Of a stretch of 37,880 nt of DNA, positions 1 through 7,591 are shown in pieces; within the stretch, counting starts at the first letter, position 1; every line of letters begins with the position of its first letter. The notes beneath the pieces are model-generated. The model saw only the letters and a program-made list of their open reading frames with translations, had not been told where the DNA came from and ran no database searches. The translations under genes and the position numbers were made by a program. The stretch comes from Firmicutes bacterium UBA3572 (GTDB lineage Bacteria; Bacillota; Desulfotomaculia; Desulfotomaculales; Desulforudaceae), in NCBI GenBank assembly GCA_002375985.1, contig DFNH01000013.1, forward strand, positions 5,293 through 43,172, written 5' to 3'.

Positions 1-220
1 CCCCCCCCCGGCCCCCCCCGCCGAAAGGCAGGAGCTCGACTTCGCTGACCGGGATGTCTCTACGGCGCGCCATCCATACATGGGCCAACTCGTGTAAAAA
101 AACCACGGCAAAGGCTACCAGACCCTTGCCGAGCACTCCGGCGGCAAAGTAGACTCCTAATAGTGCCAAAAACCAGTTGTTGATCGAGAACTGAATCCCC
201 TTAATCCGGCAAATGCGCAC
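1..220 (-). CDS. spoIVFB: SpoIVFB-like M50 site-2 metalloprotease, 3' end cut by window edge
   Basis: This is the first 73 or so codons of a membrane zinc protease of the site-2 (M50) family. In Bacillus the SpoIVFB protease cleaves pro-sigma-K in the mother-cell membrane. The sequence shows a hydrophobic segment at about residues 17-41 followed directly by HELAH at residues 43-47, the zinc-binding HExxH motif, and then LLPFGG, which is typical of this family. The start is GTG at 218-220, preceded by a G-rich ribosome binding site (GGGGGAGGGG). It lies 49 nt downstream of spoIVFA, as in the usual spoIVFA-spoIVFB pair. The last readable codons (positions 1-20) are almost pure G/C homopolymer and do not look like the expected family sequence, so the edge itself is suspect. 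Confidence 0.85.
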   Translation of the reverse strand, partial: MRICRIKGIQFSINNWFLALLGVYFAAGVLGKGLVAFAVVFLHELAHVWMARRRDIPVSEVELLPFGGGGRGG

Positions 221-269
221 CCAGACCGCCCCTCCCCCGCGTGCCTCTGTTGCCTGCCAACAGGTCGGT

Positions 270-1004
270 CTAGGACCGGTTTTCGGCGGTACCGAACCGG
301 ATCAGGGGATCAACCAGTTCACCTTTTTCACGGTATTCAAAATGCACGCCCGGTCCCGGGAAATCGCCTTTGGTACCAACCTCTGCCAACTGCTGACCCT
401 GTTCAACCCAGTCCCCCTTTTTTACCATCACGTTTTCCAGTTGGGCGTAAAGGGTGTACGTCTCGTCACCGTGATCCAAGAGTACGTACCGACCGTAGGT
501 GGGGTTTTCACCCACCTGAACCACTCTTCCGGCCATGACCGCCCGGACCGGCGTTCCGGCCGGAGCGGCAATGTCCAAGCCGGGATGAAACCATTCCCGG
601 TTGTTGAGCGGGTCCTTGATCCAGCCAAACTCACGGACTATGGTGTCCTCAACGGGCAGCGCAAGTTCGTCCCACGGACCCAAGGCCATTTGGGCTTCGT
701 CTCCGCTCTTCGGTGTTCTGGTATCCAGGAAAGGAATATCCACACTAACGGTCTGCAAGCCCAGGCGCACTACCCGATCCACCACCGGTTGATAATCCCA
801 GTCCGTGGTCAGTACGTACCGAAGACCCTCGCGCACCTGCACGCCCCACGGAGCCTGGGTTTCCCGAATCACCAGGAAAGCCAAGAACACCGCCGCGGCC
901 GCCACTACCCGCAACAACCACTTTCCGCGGCCTGTCGTGCGGGGCCGCGGGCCCGGAGGCGGTAAGGGCCAGTCCAGTCTTTTCTCCCGCGCGAATAATC
1001 TCAC
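270..1004 (-). CDS. spoIVFA: SpoIVFA-like membrane-anchored M23/LytM-domain protein
   Basis: The protein is 244 aa. A basic N-terminus is followed by one membrane segment (about residues 29-46) and a C-terminal LytM/M23 fold (about 128-240). The HxxxD zinc motif is present (HPGLD, H140 and D144). The second motif reads VHFEYR, lacking the first His of the usual HxH, and YAQL replaces the common YAHL, so it is probably not an active peptidase. That fits SpoIVFA, which in Bacillus holds and regulates SpoIVFB rather than cutting peptidoglycan. I chose GTG at 1004 because GGGGAGGAG lies just upstream; the frame stays open to 1079 but without a ribosome binding site. spoIVFB follows immediately. 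A sigma-E-like promoter lies about 105 nt upstream. Confidence 0.82.
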   Translation of the reverse strand: MRLFAREKRLDWPLPPPGPRPRTTGRGKWLLRVVAAAAVFLAFLVIRETQAPWGVQVREGLRYVLTTDWDYQPVVDRVVRLGLQTVSVDIPFLDTRTPKSGDEAQMALGPWDELALPVEDTIVREFGWIKDPLNNREWFHPGLDIAAPAGTPVRAVMAGRVVQVGENPTYGRYVLLDHGDETYTLYAQLENVMVKKGDWVEQGQQLAEVGTKGDFPGPGVHFEYREKGELVDPLIRFGTAENRS

Positions 1005-1106
1005 CTCGTTCTCCTCCCCTGCATTTAGGTAGACTACTGAAAAAGTAACCCTAATGAACGGCGTGCTGTACCGGGGCAAACAGTTTCAACAGAAACCAGG
1101 TAGTAC

Positions 1107-1136
1107 ATCATATGCAGTCATTATCCATAAAATGAC
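1107..1136 (-). promoter_or_regulatory. candidate sigma-E (mother-cell) promoter for spoIVFA-spoIVFB
   Basis: On the minus strand GTCATTTT (1129-1136) is followed by a 14-nt spacer and CATATGAT (1107-1114). This resembles the Bacillus sigma-E pattern (ATATT-type -35, CATACAnT -10). spoIVF is sigma-E dependent in Bacillus. This is pattern matching by eye, not a scored hit. Confidence 0.35.
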
Positions 1137-1166
1137 AAGCCGTTTACGGATGTTTGGGGAGGCAGT

Positions 1167-1955
1167 TTATTCCAGGTGGGTAGCGTGGGTTTCCCGGGGC
1201 CGGATACCAGGAACAATCCTCTTAGTCAACTCCGCGGGAGCAAATACCCGTTGCATAACCGTCCGCTTATCCAGCCGGACGATGATCAGAGCCCCCAGCG
1301 GGCGCAACAAGGGCCGGACGGACCGCTCCAGGGGTACGGCCAGACGTATCAGCAACGGACCGGCCCAAGGAGGTATGAAGACACAAGCGTCCCAAGAAAG
1401 CACAGTTTCACCGGTGTTCTCCCGCAGCAGAGTTGTGAGGTCCCGGAGAGAGTAAAAGGTGGCCTGCGCAAAAATGCCGCCACGCCGCCGTGCCCGCCGA
1501 CGGCGCCACCAGGCCCAGGGACTCCAGGCGTTAAGGACGGCGACCATCAGACTGCCCCCTGGTTTGACCACGCGCCAGAGTTCCCGGACCGCGGCGCCGG
1601 GGTTGGTGGTAAACTCGAGGACCGTGAAGGCCACCACCAGGTCAAAAGCGGCGTCCGGGAAAGGCAGTTTTTCCACATCGGCATGAAGAAGCGTAACGTT
1701 GCGCAACAGGCGCGTACGGTCCCGCGCCTTTTTCAGCATAGCGGGTGAAATATCCACCCCGGTTACCATAAAACCTTTCCGGGCCAGTTCCGCGGTCAGC
1801 CGGCCGGTCCCACAGCCGGCGTCCAGGACCCTGGCTCCCGAAACGGGACGCATCAACCGGAAAAAAAGTTCCTTCTCCAGTGCCTCGACCGTCCGCCCCA
1901 GCGGCGTTTCGTACCACGCGTCGTAGGTGTCGGCCATCCGGTCAAAGTTTGCCAT
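1167..1955 (-). CDS. class I SAM-dependent methyltransferase (UbiE/Methyltransf_11 type)
   Basis: A 262-aa protein with a Rossmann-fold methyltransferase core. Motif I is VLDAGCGTG (residues 43-51), followed by VTGVDIS (acidic ribose-binding residue) and a KPGG motif near residue 150. The substrate cannot be told from the sequence. The last third is basic and hydrophobic and may contact membrane or a lipid substrate. I chose the ATG at 1953-1955; its AGGTGG ribosome binding site overlaps the rodA stop codon 9 nt upstream, so the two genes are translationally close and probably cotranscribed. It lies between rodA and the spoIVF pair, which does not reveal its job. Confidence 0.85.
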   Translation of the reverse strand: MANFDRMADTYDAWYETPLGRTVEALEKELFFRLMRPVSGARVLDAGCGTGRLTAELARKGFMVTGVDISPAMLKKARDRTRLLRNVTLLHADVEKLPFPDAAFDLVVAFTVLEFTTNPGAAVRELWRVVKPGGSLMVAVLNAWSPWAWWRRRRARRRGGIFAQATFYSLRDLTTLLRENTGETVLSWDACVFIPPWAGPLLIRLAVPLERSVRPLLRPLGALIIVRLDKRTVMQRVFAPAELTKRIVPGIRPRETHATHLE

Positions 1956-1963
1956 GCGACCAC

Positions 1964-3046
1964 CTAAAACACAATCACCTGGCGGCGCAACCATACGTTG
2001 CACAACAGGCCCAGCGCCGCCAACGTAACGATCATGGAATTGACACCGTAACTAAAGAGCGGCAGCGGCAGGCCGGTGACCGGCATGATCCCGATGGCCA
2101 TACCCACGTTGGTCAGGACGTGAAAGGTGAGCATGGATACAATCCCGGCCGCCAGCAAAGTCCCGAACTGATCCTTGGCCTGGGCGGCGATCCTGATACC
2201 GCGGTAAACCACAATGAAAAAAAGGGTTAGCAAAACGACTACCCCGACGAAGCCAAATTCTTCCGCCAGTACCGAAAAGATGAAATCGGTGTGTTGCTCC
2301 GGTAAAAAATGCAACTGGTTCTGGCTGCCGCTAAAAAGGCCCCGGCCCCAGAGTCCGCCCGCCCCAATAGCGATCTGGGACTGGATCATATGATATCCGG
2401 CCCCTTGGAAATCGGCCCAGGGGTCCAGGAAAATGGTCAGGCGGGTAATCTGGTAATCCTTAAGCGGTATCCACACGCCATAGTTCAAGTGCGCCCAGAT
2501 CCAAGCAATCACGGCCCCTAGGCCGCCCAACGTCACCGCTCCCAGCACCAGTGGCCGCGCCCCCGCGATGTAGAGCATACCCACGGTGATGGCAACGAAC
2601 ACCAACGCCGTACCCAGGTCCGGCTGGGCCAAGATCAACAGGGTCGGTAAGCCCACGTAAGCGAAGACAGGCAAAAGATCCCGGAACCGCTCCAAACGGC
2701 CTTCGCGCTCGGTGAGAAAGGCCGCCAAGCCGATGATCACCGCCAGCTTGGCAAATTCGGACGGCTGAAACAGGAACGAACCGATCTGTATCCACCGCTG
2801 GGCACCCATCGCCGCGTGGCCAACCAACAGCACCGCCAGCAGCATCCCCAGGTTAACAACGTAAACCAGCCTTGTGTACTTGGTCAATTCTTCGTAACGC
2901 CAAAACAGGAAAAACAAAAATGTGCCGGTTCCCAGTGCGATCCCCAGCAGCTGTTTCCAGACAAAACCAAGGTTGGGCTCGCCAGGCACACTGGTCACCT
3001 GGGTGGCGCTAGCAATAGTGACCAACCCCAGCCCGACGATCGCCAC
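1964..3046 (-). CDS. rodA: RodA, SEDS-family peptidoglycan glycosyltransferase of the elongasome
   Basis: SEDS proteins polymerise lipid II glycan strands; RodA works with the class B PBP MrdA/PBP2 (encoded 3 kb upstream) during side-wall growth. The protein has about 10 membrane segments, the QPDLGTALVF motif, a TDFIFSVLAEEFGF loop and GLPLPLFSYG near residue 325, all SEDS hallmarks. The usual SYGGSS is SYGVNS here. Start choice is problematic: GTG at 3046 cuts into the first membrane helix, while family-like sequence (RRILRNLDYTLIL) continues in frame upstream to about 3091. No ATG, GTG or TTG lies between there and the TAA at 3122-3124. ATT at 3103, behind GGGGTG, is a possible rare start. 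A terminator and promoter separate it from minE. Confidence 0.88.
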   Translation of the reverse strand: MAIVGLGLVTIASATQVTSVPGEPNLGFVWKQLLGIALGTGTFLFFLFWRYEELTKYTRLVYVVNLGMLLAVLLVGHAAMGAQRWIQIGSFLFQPSEFAKLAVIIGLAAFLTEREGRLERFRDLLPVFAYVGLPTLLILAQPDLGTALVFVAITVGMLYIAGARPLVLGAVTLGGLGAVIAWIWAHLNYGVWIPLKDYQITRLTIFLDPWADFQGAGYHMIQSQIAIGAGGLWGRGLFSGSQNQLHFLPEQHTDFIFSVLAEEFGFVGVVVLLTLFFIVVYRGIRIAAQAKDQFGTLLAAGIVSMLTFHVLTNVGMAIGIMPVTGLPLPLFSYGVNSMIVTLAALGLLCNVWLRRQVIVF

Positions 3047-3141
3047 CGCGGCCAGGATGAGGGTATAGTCCAGGTTTCTCAGAATTCTGCGGCTGCGGAT
3101 AATGTGGCAACACCCCGGTTTTTAGCTCGTGTACCTTAATC

Positions 3142-3170
3142 ATTATAAGAATTTCCGGGGTACAAAAAAA
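3142..3170 (-). promoter_or_regulatory. candidate sigma-A promoter for rodA
   Basis: On the minus strand a perfect TATAAT (3142-3147) lies 17 nt downstream of a T-run (3165-3170) that could serve as a weak -35. The T-run is also the tail of the minE terminator, so the two signals overlap. The -10 is convincing; the -35 is poor. Confidence 0.4.
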
Positions 3171-3187
3171 GGGGCTCAAATCCCCCC
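3164..3187 (-). terminator. intrinsic terminator after minE
   Basis: Minus-strand GGGG, a short loop (ATTTGA-type), CCCC and then seven T residues, starting 5 nt after the minE stop codon. It separates minCDE from rodA. Confidence 0.6.
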
Positions 3188-3192
3188 TCTCC

Positions 3193-3468
3193 TCAAGCCA
3201 AATGCGCCACCCTTTTCATCTTCTTCACCGGGATGCTGGCCACCAGGGCCACCTGGTTGTCAGCGCGCTCGAGGGTGACATCGAGTCCTTTTTCGTCTAT
3301 CTCCATGTATTTTGAAATGACCTCAACCATGTCGTTCTTTAAAAGCTGCAGTAATTGTGGAGAAACGTCGGCCCGATCGTGAACGAGTACCAGACGTAAC
3401 CGCTCTTTGGCTACGTCTTTACTACCCGGACTCTCCCTGCCGAGAAGGCGGGCCAGGAAATCTAGCAC
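3193..3468 (-). CDS. minE: MinE, topological specificity factor for division-site placement
   Basis: A 91-aa protein of normal MinE length. The N-terminus (MLDFLARLLG) is an amphipathic membrane-binding helix. It is followed by the MinD-binding segment (AKERLRLVLVHDRAD, about residues 20-34) and the C-terminal dimerisation domain (YMEIDEKGLDVTLERAD). MinE stimulates MinD ATPase and drives pole-to-pole oscillation in the species where this has been studied. GTG start at 3466-3468 behind GGAGGAACC. Third gene of minC-minD-minE, 27 nt after minD. Having MinE in a spore former that may also carry DivIVA is common in clostridia and absent in Bacillus. Confidence 0.95.
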   Translation of the reverse strand: MLDFLARLLGRESPGSKDVAKERLRLVLVHDRADVSPQLLQLLKNDMVEVISKYMEIDEKGLDVTLERADNQVALVASIPVKKMKRVAHLA

Positions 3469-3495
3469 TTCGGTTCCTCCTTCCTTTGGGTGACG

Positions 3496-4293
3496 TTATC
3501 CTAACCCCATAATTTTCCGCAACCGACTCAAGAAGCCTTCCCGGTGATCAAAATTCATCAACGGCACCGGCTCGCCCAGCATCCGGCGGACGATGTGTCT
3601 GAAGGCGCGCCCGCTGATGGAGTCCTCGTCAGTCACCACCGGCTCACCCCGGTTGGTCGCCACCACGACCCGCTCATCGTCCGGAATTACGCCCAGCAAT
3701 TCCAGCCCCAGAATGTCGTGCATATCTTCCAGGGTCATCATGTCGCCCCGTTGGACCATTTGTACTCGCAGACGGTTGATAATTAGCTTCGGGTCGTGGA
3801 TCTCGGCCTTGGCTTCCAACAACCCCACCACCCGGTCGGCATCACGTACCGCAGCCACCTCCGGCACGGTAACCACGATCGCCTTCTCGGCCCCCGCCAC
3901 GGCACTTTGAAAACCCTGTTCAATACCCGCCGGGCAGTCGATAATCACATAGTCAAAGTGTTCCCGCAACTGCGCGCAAATGTTTTGCATATCTTTCGCC
4001 GTTACCGCGGACTTGTCCTTGGTTTGGGCGGTAGGCAGCATAAACAACTCTTCAAACCGGCGGTCCTTGATCAGGGCTTGCCGCAGGCGGCACTTCTCTT
4101 CGATTACATCCGTCAGGTCGAAAACGATACGGTTCTCCATCCCCAGCACCACGTCTAGATTGCGCAGACCGGTGTCGGCATCGACCAGTACCACTTTATG
4201 GCCCAACATGGCCAGCCCACAGCCGATGTTGGCCGTTACCGTCGTTTTGCCAACCCCTCCCTTGCCCGAAGTCACTACGATAACTTCGCTCAT
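3496..4293 (-). CDS. minD: MinD, septum-site-determining ATPase
   Basis: A 265-aa ParA/MinD-family ATPase. The deviant Walker A motif with the signature lysine is at residues 10-17 (GKGGVGKT), Walker A' is VDADTGLRNLD (about 38-48), and Walker B is YVIIDCPAG (about 114-122). The C-terminus (FLSRLRKIMGLG) is the amphipathic membrane-targeting helix. ATP-bound MinD sits on the membrane and recruits MinC, the division inhibitor, and MinE. ATG start at 4291-4293 with AGGGAGGAAC upstream. It lies 23 nt after minC. Confidence 0.96.
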   Translation of the reverse strand: MSEVIVVTSGKGGVGKTTVTANIGCGLAMLGHKVVLVDADTGLRNLDVVLGMENRIVFDLTDVIEEKCRLRQALIKDRRFEELFMLPTAQTKDKSAVTAKDMQNICAQLREHFDYVIIDCPAGIEQGFQSAVAGAEKAIVVTVPEVAAVRDADRVVGLLEAKAEIHDPKLIINRLRVQMVQRGDMMTLEDMHDILGLELLGVIPDDERVVVATNRGEPVVTDEDSISGRAFRHIVRRMLGEPVPLMNFDHREGFLSRLRKIMGLG

Positions 4294-4316
4294 TTGTCAA
4301 GTTCCTCCCTTGGCCT

Positions 4317-4700
4317 CTATTTTTTGCCCTGACGCTCCCCGCCGGGCGGGAAGGCTTCGATAACCACAGTACCGTCTCTTACCCTGGCGATTTCCGGTTG
4401 GTTGGGGTTAAAATCTTCCCCGTCCGGTGACCGGGCGATATAGTTGGCGATGCGCAACTGGGTGGGACGCAGCCGGAAAGCCACGATCACCGCCTGTTCG
4501 TTACCAGCAGCGCCCGCGTGTACGGTGCCCCGCAGCACCCCCATAACAATCACGTTACCCCCGGCGGTCACCTGGGCCCCTGGATTGACGTCGCCGAGAA
4601 CCACCACGTTCCCTTCAAAATTGATACTCTGACCCGAACGAAGAACACCATCCACCAGCATCGTCGGGACATCCTTGGCACCGCCGAGTACGTGCTGCAT
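4317..4700 (-). CDS. minC: MinC C-terminal domain protein (N-terminal FtsZ-inhibitory domain absent)
   Basis: At 127 aa this is about half the usual MinC length (about 220-230 aa). The whole protein is the right-handed beta-helix C-terminal domain: LRSGQ, VLGDVNPGAQV, GGNVIVMGVLRGTVHAGAAGN and RLRPTQLRIA are all recognisable, and these dimerise and bind MinD. The N-terminal domain that blocks FtsZ assembly in E. coli is missing. The 173-nt gap up to mrdA cannot encode it. I chose the ATG at 4698-4700 (GTGGAGG seven bases upstream) over the ATG two codons earlier, which abuts the ribosome binding site. First gene of minCDE. Either the gene lost its 5' half or this lineage uses a one-domain MinC. 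Confidence 0.85.
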   Translation of the reverse strand: MQHVLGGAKDVPTMLVDGVLRSGQSINFEGNVVVLGDVNPGAQVTAGGNVIVMGVLRGTVHAGAAGNEQAVIVAFRLRPTQLRIANYIARSPDGEDFNPNQPEIARVRDGTVVIEAFPPGGERQGKK

Positions 4701-4787
4701 GGCCATTCCTCCACCTCACCGTCTGGTTAAATCATTTCTACGGCCAAAAACCAAATCCTGCTAAATAATTGTGGTGTTTACCTGTTA

Positions 4788-4849
4788 TTTTGCCGAATAA
4801 TATCCGCAAAAGCCTACACATGCGGTAGTTAATAACCGTTTTCGGCAAA
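4788..4849. repeat. inverted repeat in the mrdA-minC spacer
   Basis: TTTGCCGAA (near 4789-4797) and TTCGGCAAA (4841-4849) form 9-bp arms around about 43 nt that contain a second small inverted pair (CCGCA...TGCGG). There is no T-run directly after either arm. It could be an operator, an attenuator or a weak terminator after mrdA. Confidence 0.4.
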
Positions 4850-4873
4850 GAACTCTCTTATTCAAAGCCGCCT

Positions 4874-7075
4874 TCAGGTCTCCCCCGGGTTATGGGTCCC
4901 GGTCACCGCTTCCTCGGCGGAAGTCACAGGTTCACCGGCCGGCGGCGACAGAAGATATTCGTTGCCCGGACTGCCGGCGCCGGTTTCCGGCTCCGTGCTG
5001 CCGGTTGGCGACTCCCGCGGCCCTTCCGGTTCGGATACCCGTGGCCGCGGCTCGATCCGTGCAGGCGCCACTCCTCGACTTTCCGACGTTTGGTCGGCCT
5101 CTTCCTCGTCTTCTGTCAGAAAACCGAAATAGGCGTCCATAATTCGCCGTGCTACCGGCGCAGCTATTCTGCTCCCCTGCCCACCGTGTTCCACCACCAC
5201 GGCCACCGCGATTTCCGCCTCTTCATAAGGCGCAAAGCCCACGAACAGCGCGTGGTTGTTCTTGTGCAGAACCTCGGCGGTACCGGTTTTTCCGGCCGTG
5301 GGTAGCGGAAAGTCGTAAAAAGAACCGTAAGCCGTGCCGCCGGGCTGGTTGACCCGGAACATACCCTCCCGGATCAGCGCCAAGTGCTCCTCAGATACCG
5401 GCACCCGGTGACGCAACTCCGGCCCAAACTCCTTGACAATCGTACCGTCCGGCGCCACGATACGCTGCACCAGGTAAGGCCGGTAGAGTTTTCCGCCGTT
5501 GGCGATGGCCGCCACGTAATTGGCCAGTTGGAGCGGGGTATAGCTGTGGATCCCCTGGCCAATGGCCATGTTCAGGGTATCGTAATCTCGCCAGACCAGA
5601 TCCCAGGCATAACGGTCGTATTGGGCCTGAATCCGGGCCAGTTCCTGCTGTTTTTCCTTTTGGAGTTGGTCTCGTGCCTCCCCGGTAGCCATGGCGACCT
5701 TTGTCCGGTACCGTTCCTCCACCGCCTCGAACTGGGGACCGAAACGCCGGTCCAGTTCGGCCTGAACCACCCTACGCTTGTACTCGGCGGTAGGTACCAC
5801 GCCGGCCACTTCACCAGGCAATTCGATACCGGTCCGTTCGCCCAGGCCAAACTCCCGGGCAAACCGGGCCATAATTTCCGGTCCCGTTTTGAGCCCCACC
5901 GTCCAAAAATAGGTGTTACAGGATACCTGTAGCCCCTTAACCAGATCCACCGTACCGTGTCCGGCCGGGTTCCAGCAGTTATAGCGCCGCTCGTGGTAGA
6001 AATAACCAGGGCAAAACACCGTGAACTGCTGGTCGATCTTGCCGGTCTCCAACGCCGCCGCGCCCACGACCATCTTAAAAGTGGAACCGGGTGGATAGGC
6101 ACTTTGAATCGCCCGGTTAAGAAACGGCTGGTCGGGAGCATTCATCAGGGCGTGGGCCTGCGCGGGGCTCAGGTCACCGGCAAAGACACTCGGATCGTAG
6201 GCCGGGTAGCTAGCCAAGGCCAGGATCTCACCTGTGCGCACGTCGATGACCACCGCCGAAGCGGCCTGGGAGTCGCTATTCCCCATTTTCTGCGCCTCCG
6301 CCACCGCCCAGGCCAATGCTTCCTCGGCCGCCAGCTGAACCTTCAGGTCGATGGTTAGGATCAGGTCGTTTCCCGGAACGGGATCCTTGATACCCAGGCT
6401 GCGCACCGGGCGGGCGTAGGCATCCACCTCCACCTGCCGGGCCCCCTTAATCCCACGCAACATCCTTTCCTGGGTGTTTTCCAAACCGGCCTGCCCGAAA
6501 GCGTCACCCATACGGTAACCGTCTTCCCGGTGCCTTTCCAATTGTTCAGGCTGGATTTCCCGGACATAGCCCAACACGTGGGCCAGGGTACTGCCGAAGG
6601 GGTACTCCCGCATCGGCTCAAGGTCAATCACCACGCTGCGGAGAAGGTCATCCAGCTGTTGTTCCTCTATGCGGGAAACAATTTCCAGGGGGACATCCCT
6701 GGCCAAGCGGATCGGTTCATACCGGCGCGGAGATTGTTTCGCAATGGCCTCCCATAGTTCCTCCGGGGTCCGGTCCAGAATGACAGACAGCTTTTCCACC
6801 ACCGGCTCCAGTTCATCCCGGGTCTGACCCAGATTGACCAAGGACACGGTGTAAAGAGGCCGGTTTCCCACCAGCTTGGTTCCGTGGCGGTCAAAGATCT
6901 CCCCCCGGGGCGCCGGGATGGTGATCAGCCGCAAGGTGTTTTCGCGCGCCAGGGTACGGTAGTGTTCGGTTTCGATTAACTGCAGGTAGGAAACGCGGAC
7001 GATCAACACCACAAAAATAAGGACGATGGCGCCCAGAAAGACGTTAATCCTTTTTAAGGTCTTCTTCTTGCCCAA
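4874..7075 (-). CDS. mrdA: penicillin-binding protein 2 (class B PBP, elongasome transpeptidase)
   Basis: A 733-aa D,D-transpeptidase that crosslinks side-wall peptidoglycan with RodA. There is one N-terminal membrane anchor (about residues 10-30), a PBP dimerisation domain (about 50-230), then the transpeptidase domain with STFK (331-334), SCN (385-387) and KTGT (596-599). Two features are unusual. A charged, helical insertion of about 60 residues (about 431-492) lies between GVVPTAEY and DYDTLNMAIGQG. A tail of about 75 residues after 655, rich in Pro, Glu and Gly, is probably disordered. TTG start at 7073-7075 with a GGGGA ribosome binding site overlapping the end of mreD, 15 nt away. Confidence 0.95.
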   Translation of the reverse strand: MGKKKTLKRINVFLGAIVLIFVVLIVRVSYLQLIETEHYRTLARENTLRLITIPAPRGEIFDRHGTKLVGNRPLYTVSLVNLGQTRDELEPVVEKLSVILDRTPEELWEAIAKQSPRRYEPIRLARDVPLEIVSRIEEQQLDDLLRSVVIDLEPMREYPFGSTLAHVLGYVREIQPEQLERHREDGYRMGDAFGQAGLENTQERMLRGIKGARQVEVDAYARPVRSLGIKDPVPGNDLILTIDLKVQLAAEEALAWAVAEAQKMGNSDSQAASAVVIDVRTGEILALASYPAYDPSVFAGDLSPAQAHALMNAPDQPFLNRAIQSAYPPGSTFKMVVGAAALETGKIDQQFTVFCPGYFYHERRYNCWNPAGHGTVDLVKGLQVSCNTYFWTVGLKTGPEIMARFAREFGLGERTGIELPGEVAGVVPTAEYKRRVVQAELDRRFGPQFEAVEERYRTKVAMATGEARDQLQKEKQQELARIQAQYDRYAWDLVWRDYDTLNMAIGQGIHSYTPLQLANYVAAIANGGKLYRPYLVQRIVAPDGTIVKEFGPELRHRVPVSEEHLALIREGMFRVNQPGGTAYGSFYDFPLPTAGKTGTAEVLHKNNHALFVGFAPYEEAEIAVAVVVEHGGQGSRIAAPVARRIMDAYFGFLTEDEEEADQTSESRGVAPARIEPRPRVSEPEGPRESPTGSTEPETGAGSPGNEYLLSPPAGEPVTSAEEAVTGTHNPGET

Positions 7076-7090
7076 GAGATTTCCCCACTT

Positions 7091-7585
7091 CTATGGTGTC
7101 CTGAGTAGTCCCCTGGTGGCGGACCGGTAAAAAGGCCGGTAGAACAAAAGGGCCACCCCCGCATTATAGACGCCCAAAGGCAAGATAAGCCCCCACAGCG
7201 CCTCGCCCGGGAGAATGGTAATGCCCAGTCCCAAAATCAGCAGGTACCGGAAGACTTCAACCAACACCGTGGCCAGGAAGGTCACGCCGGCCAGAACATA
7301 ATGACTTTCCCTGAATAGCCGGGTATGGCCCAGTCCGACCAGGTAACCGATCACGGCAAGGCTCAGCGCGTTCAGGCCCAGGTAGTATCCGGAGAGAAAA
7401 TCCTTAGCAAGGCCCCCCATAAAACCCCAAAAAGCCCCTTCCTTGGAACCGTTAATGATCGCGTAGAACACCACCAGAACCAGCACGAGGTCCGGTCTCA
7501 CACCGGCCACCCGCACGAACTGTAGCAACGTGGATTCTAACAGCAGGGCCAGTCCCAAAAGCAGGGCAAACACAAGTGCGTGCAC
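7091..7585 (-). CDS. mreD: MreD, rod-shape-determining membrane protein
   Basis: A 164-aa integral membrane protein with five or so hydrophobic helices and the MreD-like LLQFVRVAGVRPDLVLVLVVF segment near the N-terminus (residues about 20-40). It acts in the elongasome with MreB and MreC. GTG start at 7583-7585 behind GGGAGG, which overlaps the mreC stop codon; the end is 15 nt from mrdA, so mreBCD-mrdA is one operon. Confidence 0.92.
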   Translation of the reverse strand: MHALVFALLLGLALLLESTLLQFVRVAGVRPDLVLVLVVFYAIINGSKEGAFWGFMGGLAKDFLSGYYLGLNALSLAVIGYLVGLGHTRLFRESHYVLAGVTFLATVLVEVFRYLLILGLGITILPGEALWGLILPLGVYNAGVALLFYRPFYRSATRGLLRTP

Positions 7586-7591
7586 GGCGTG

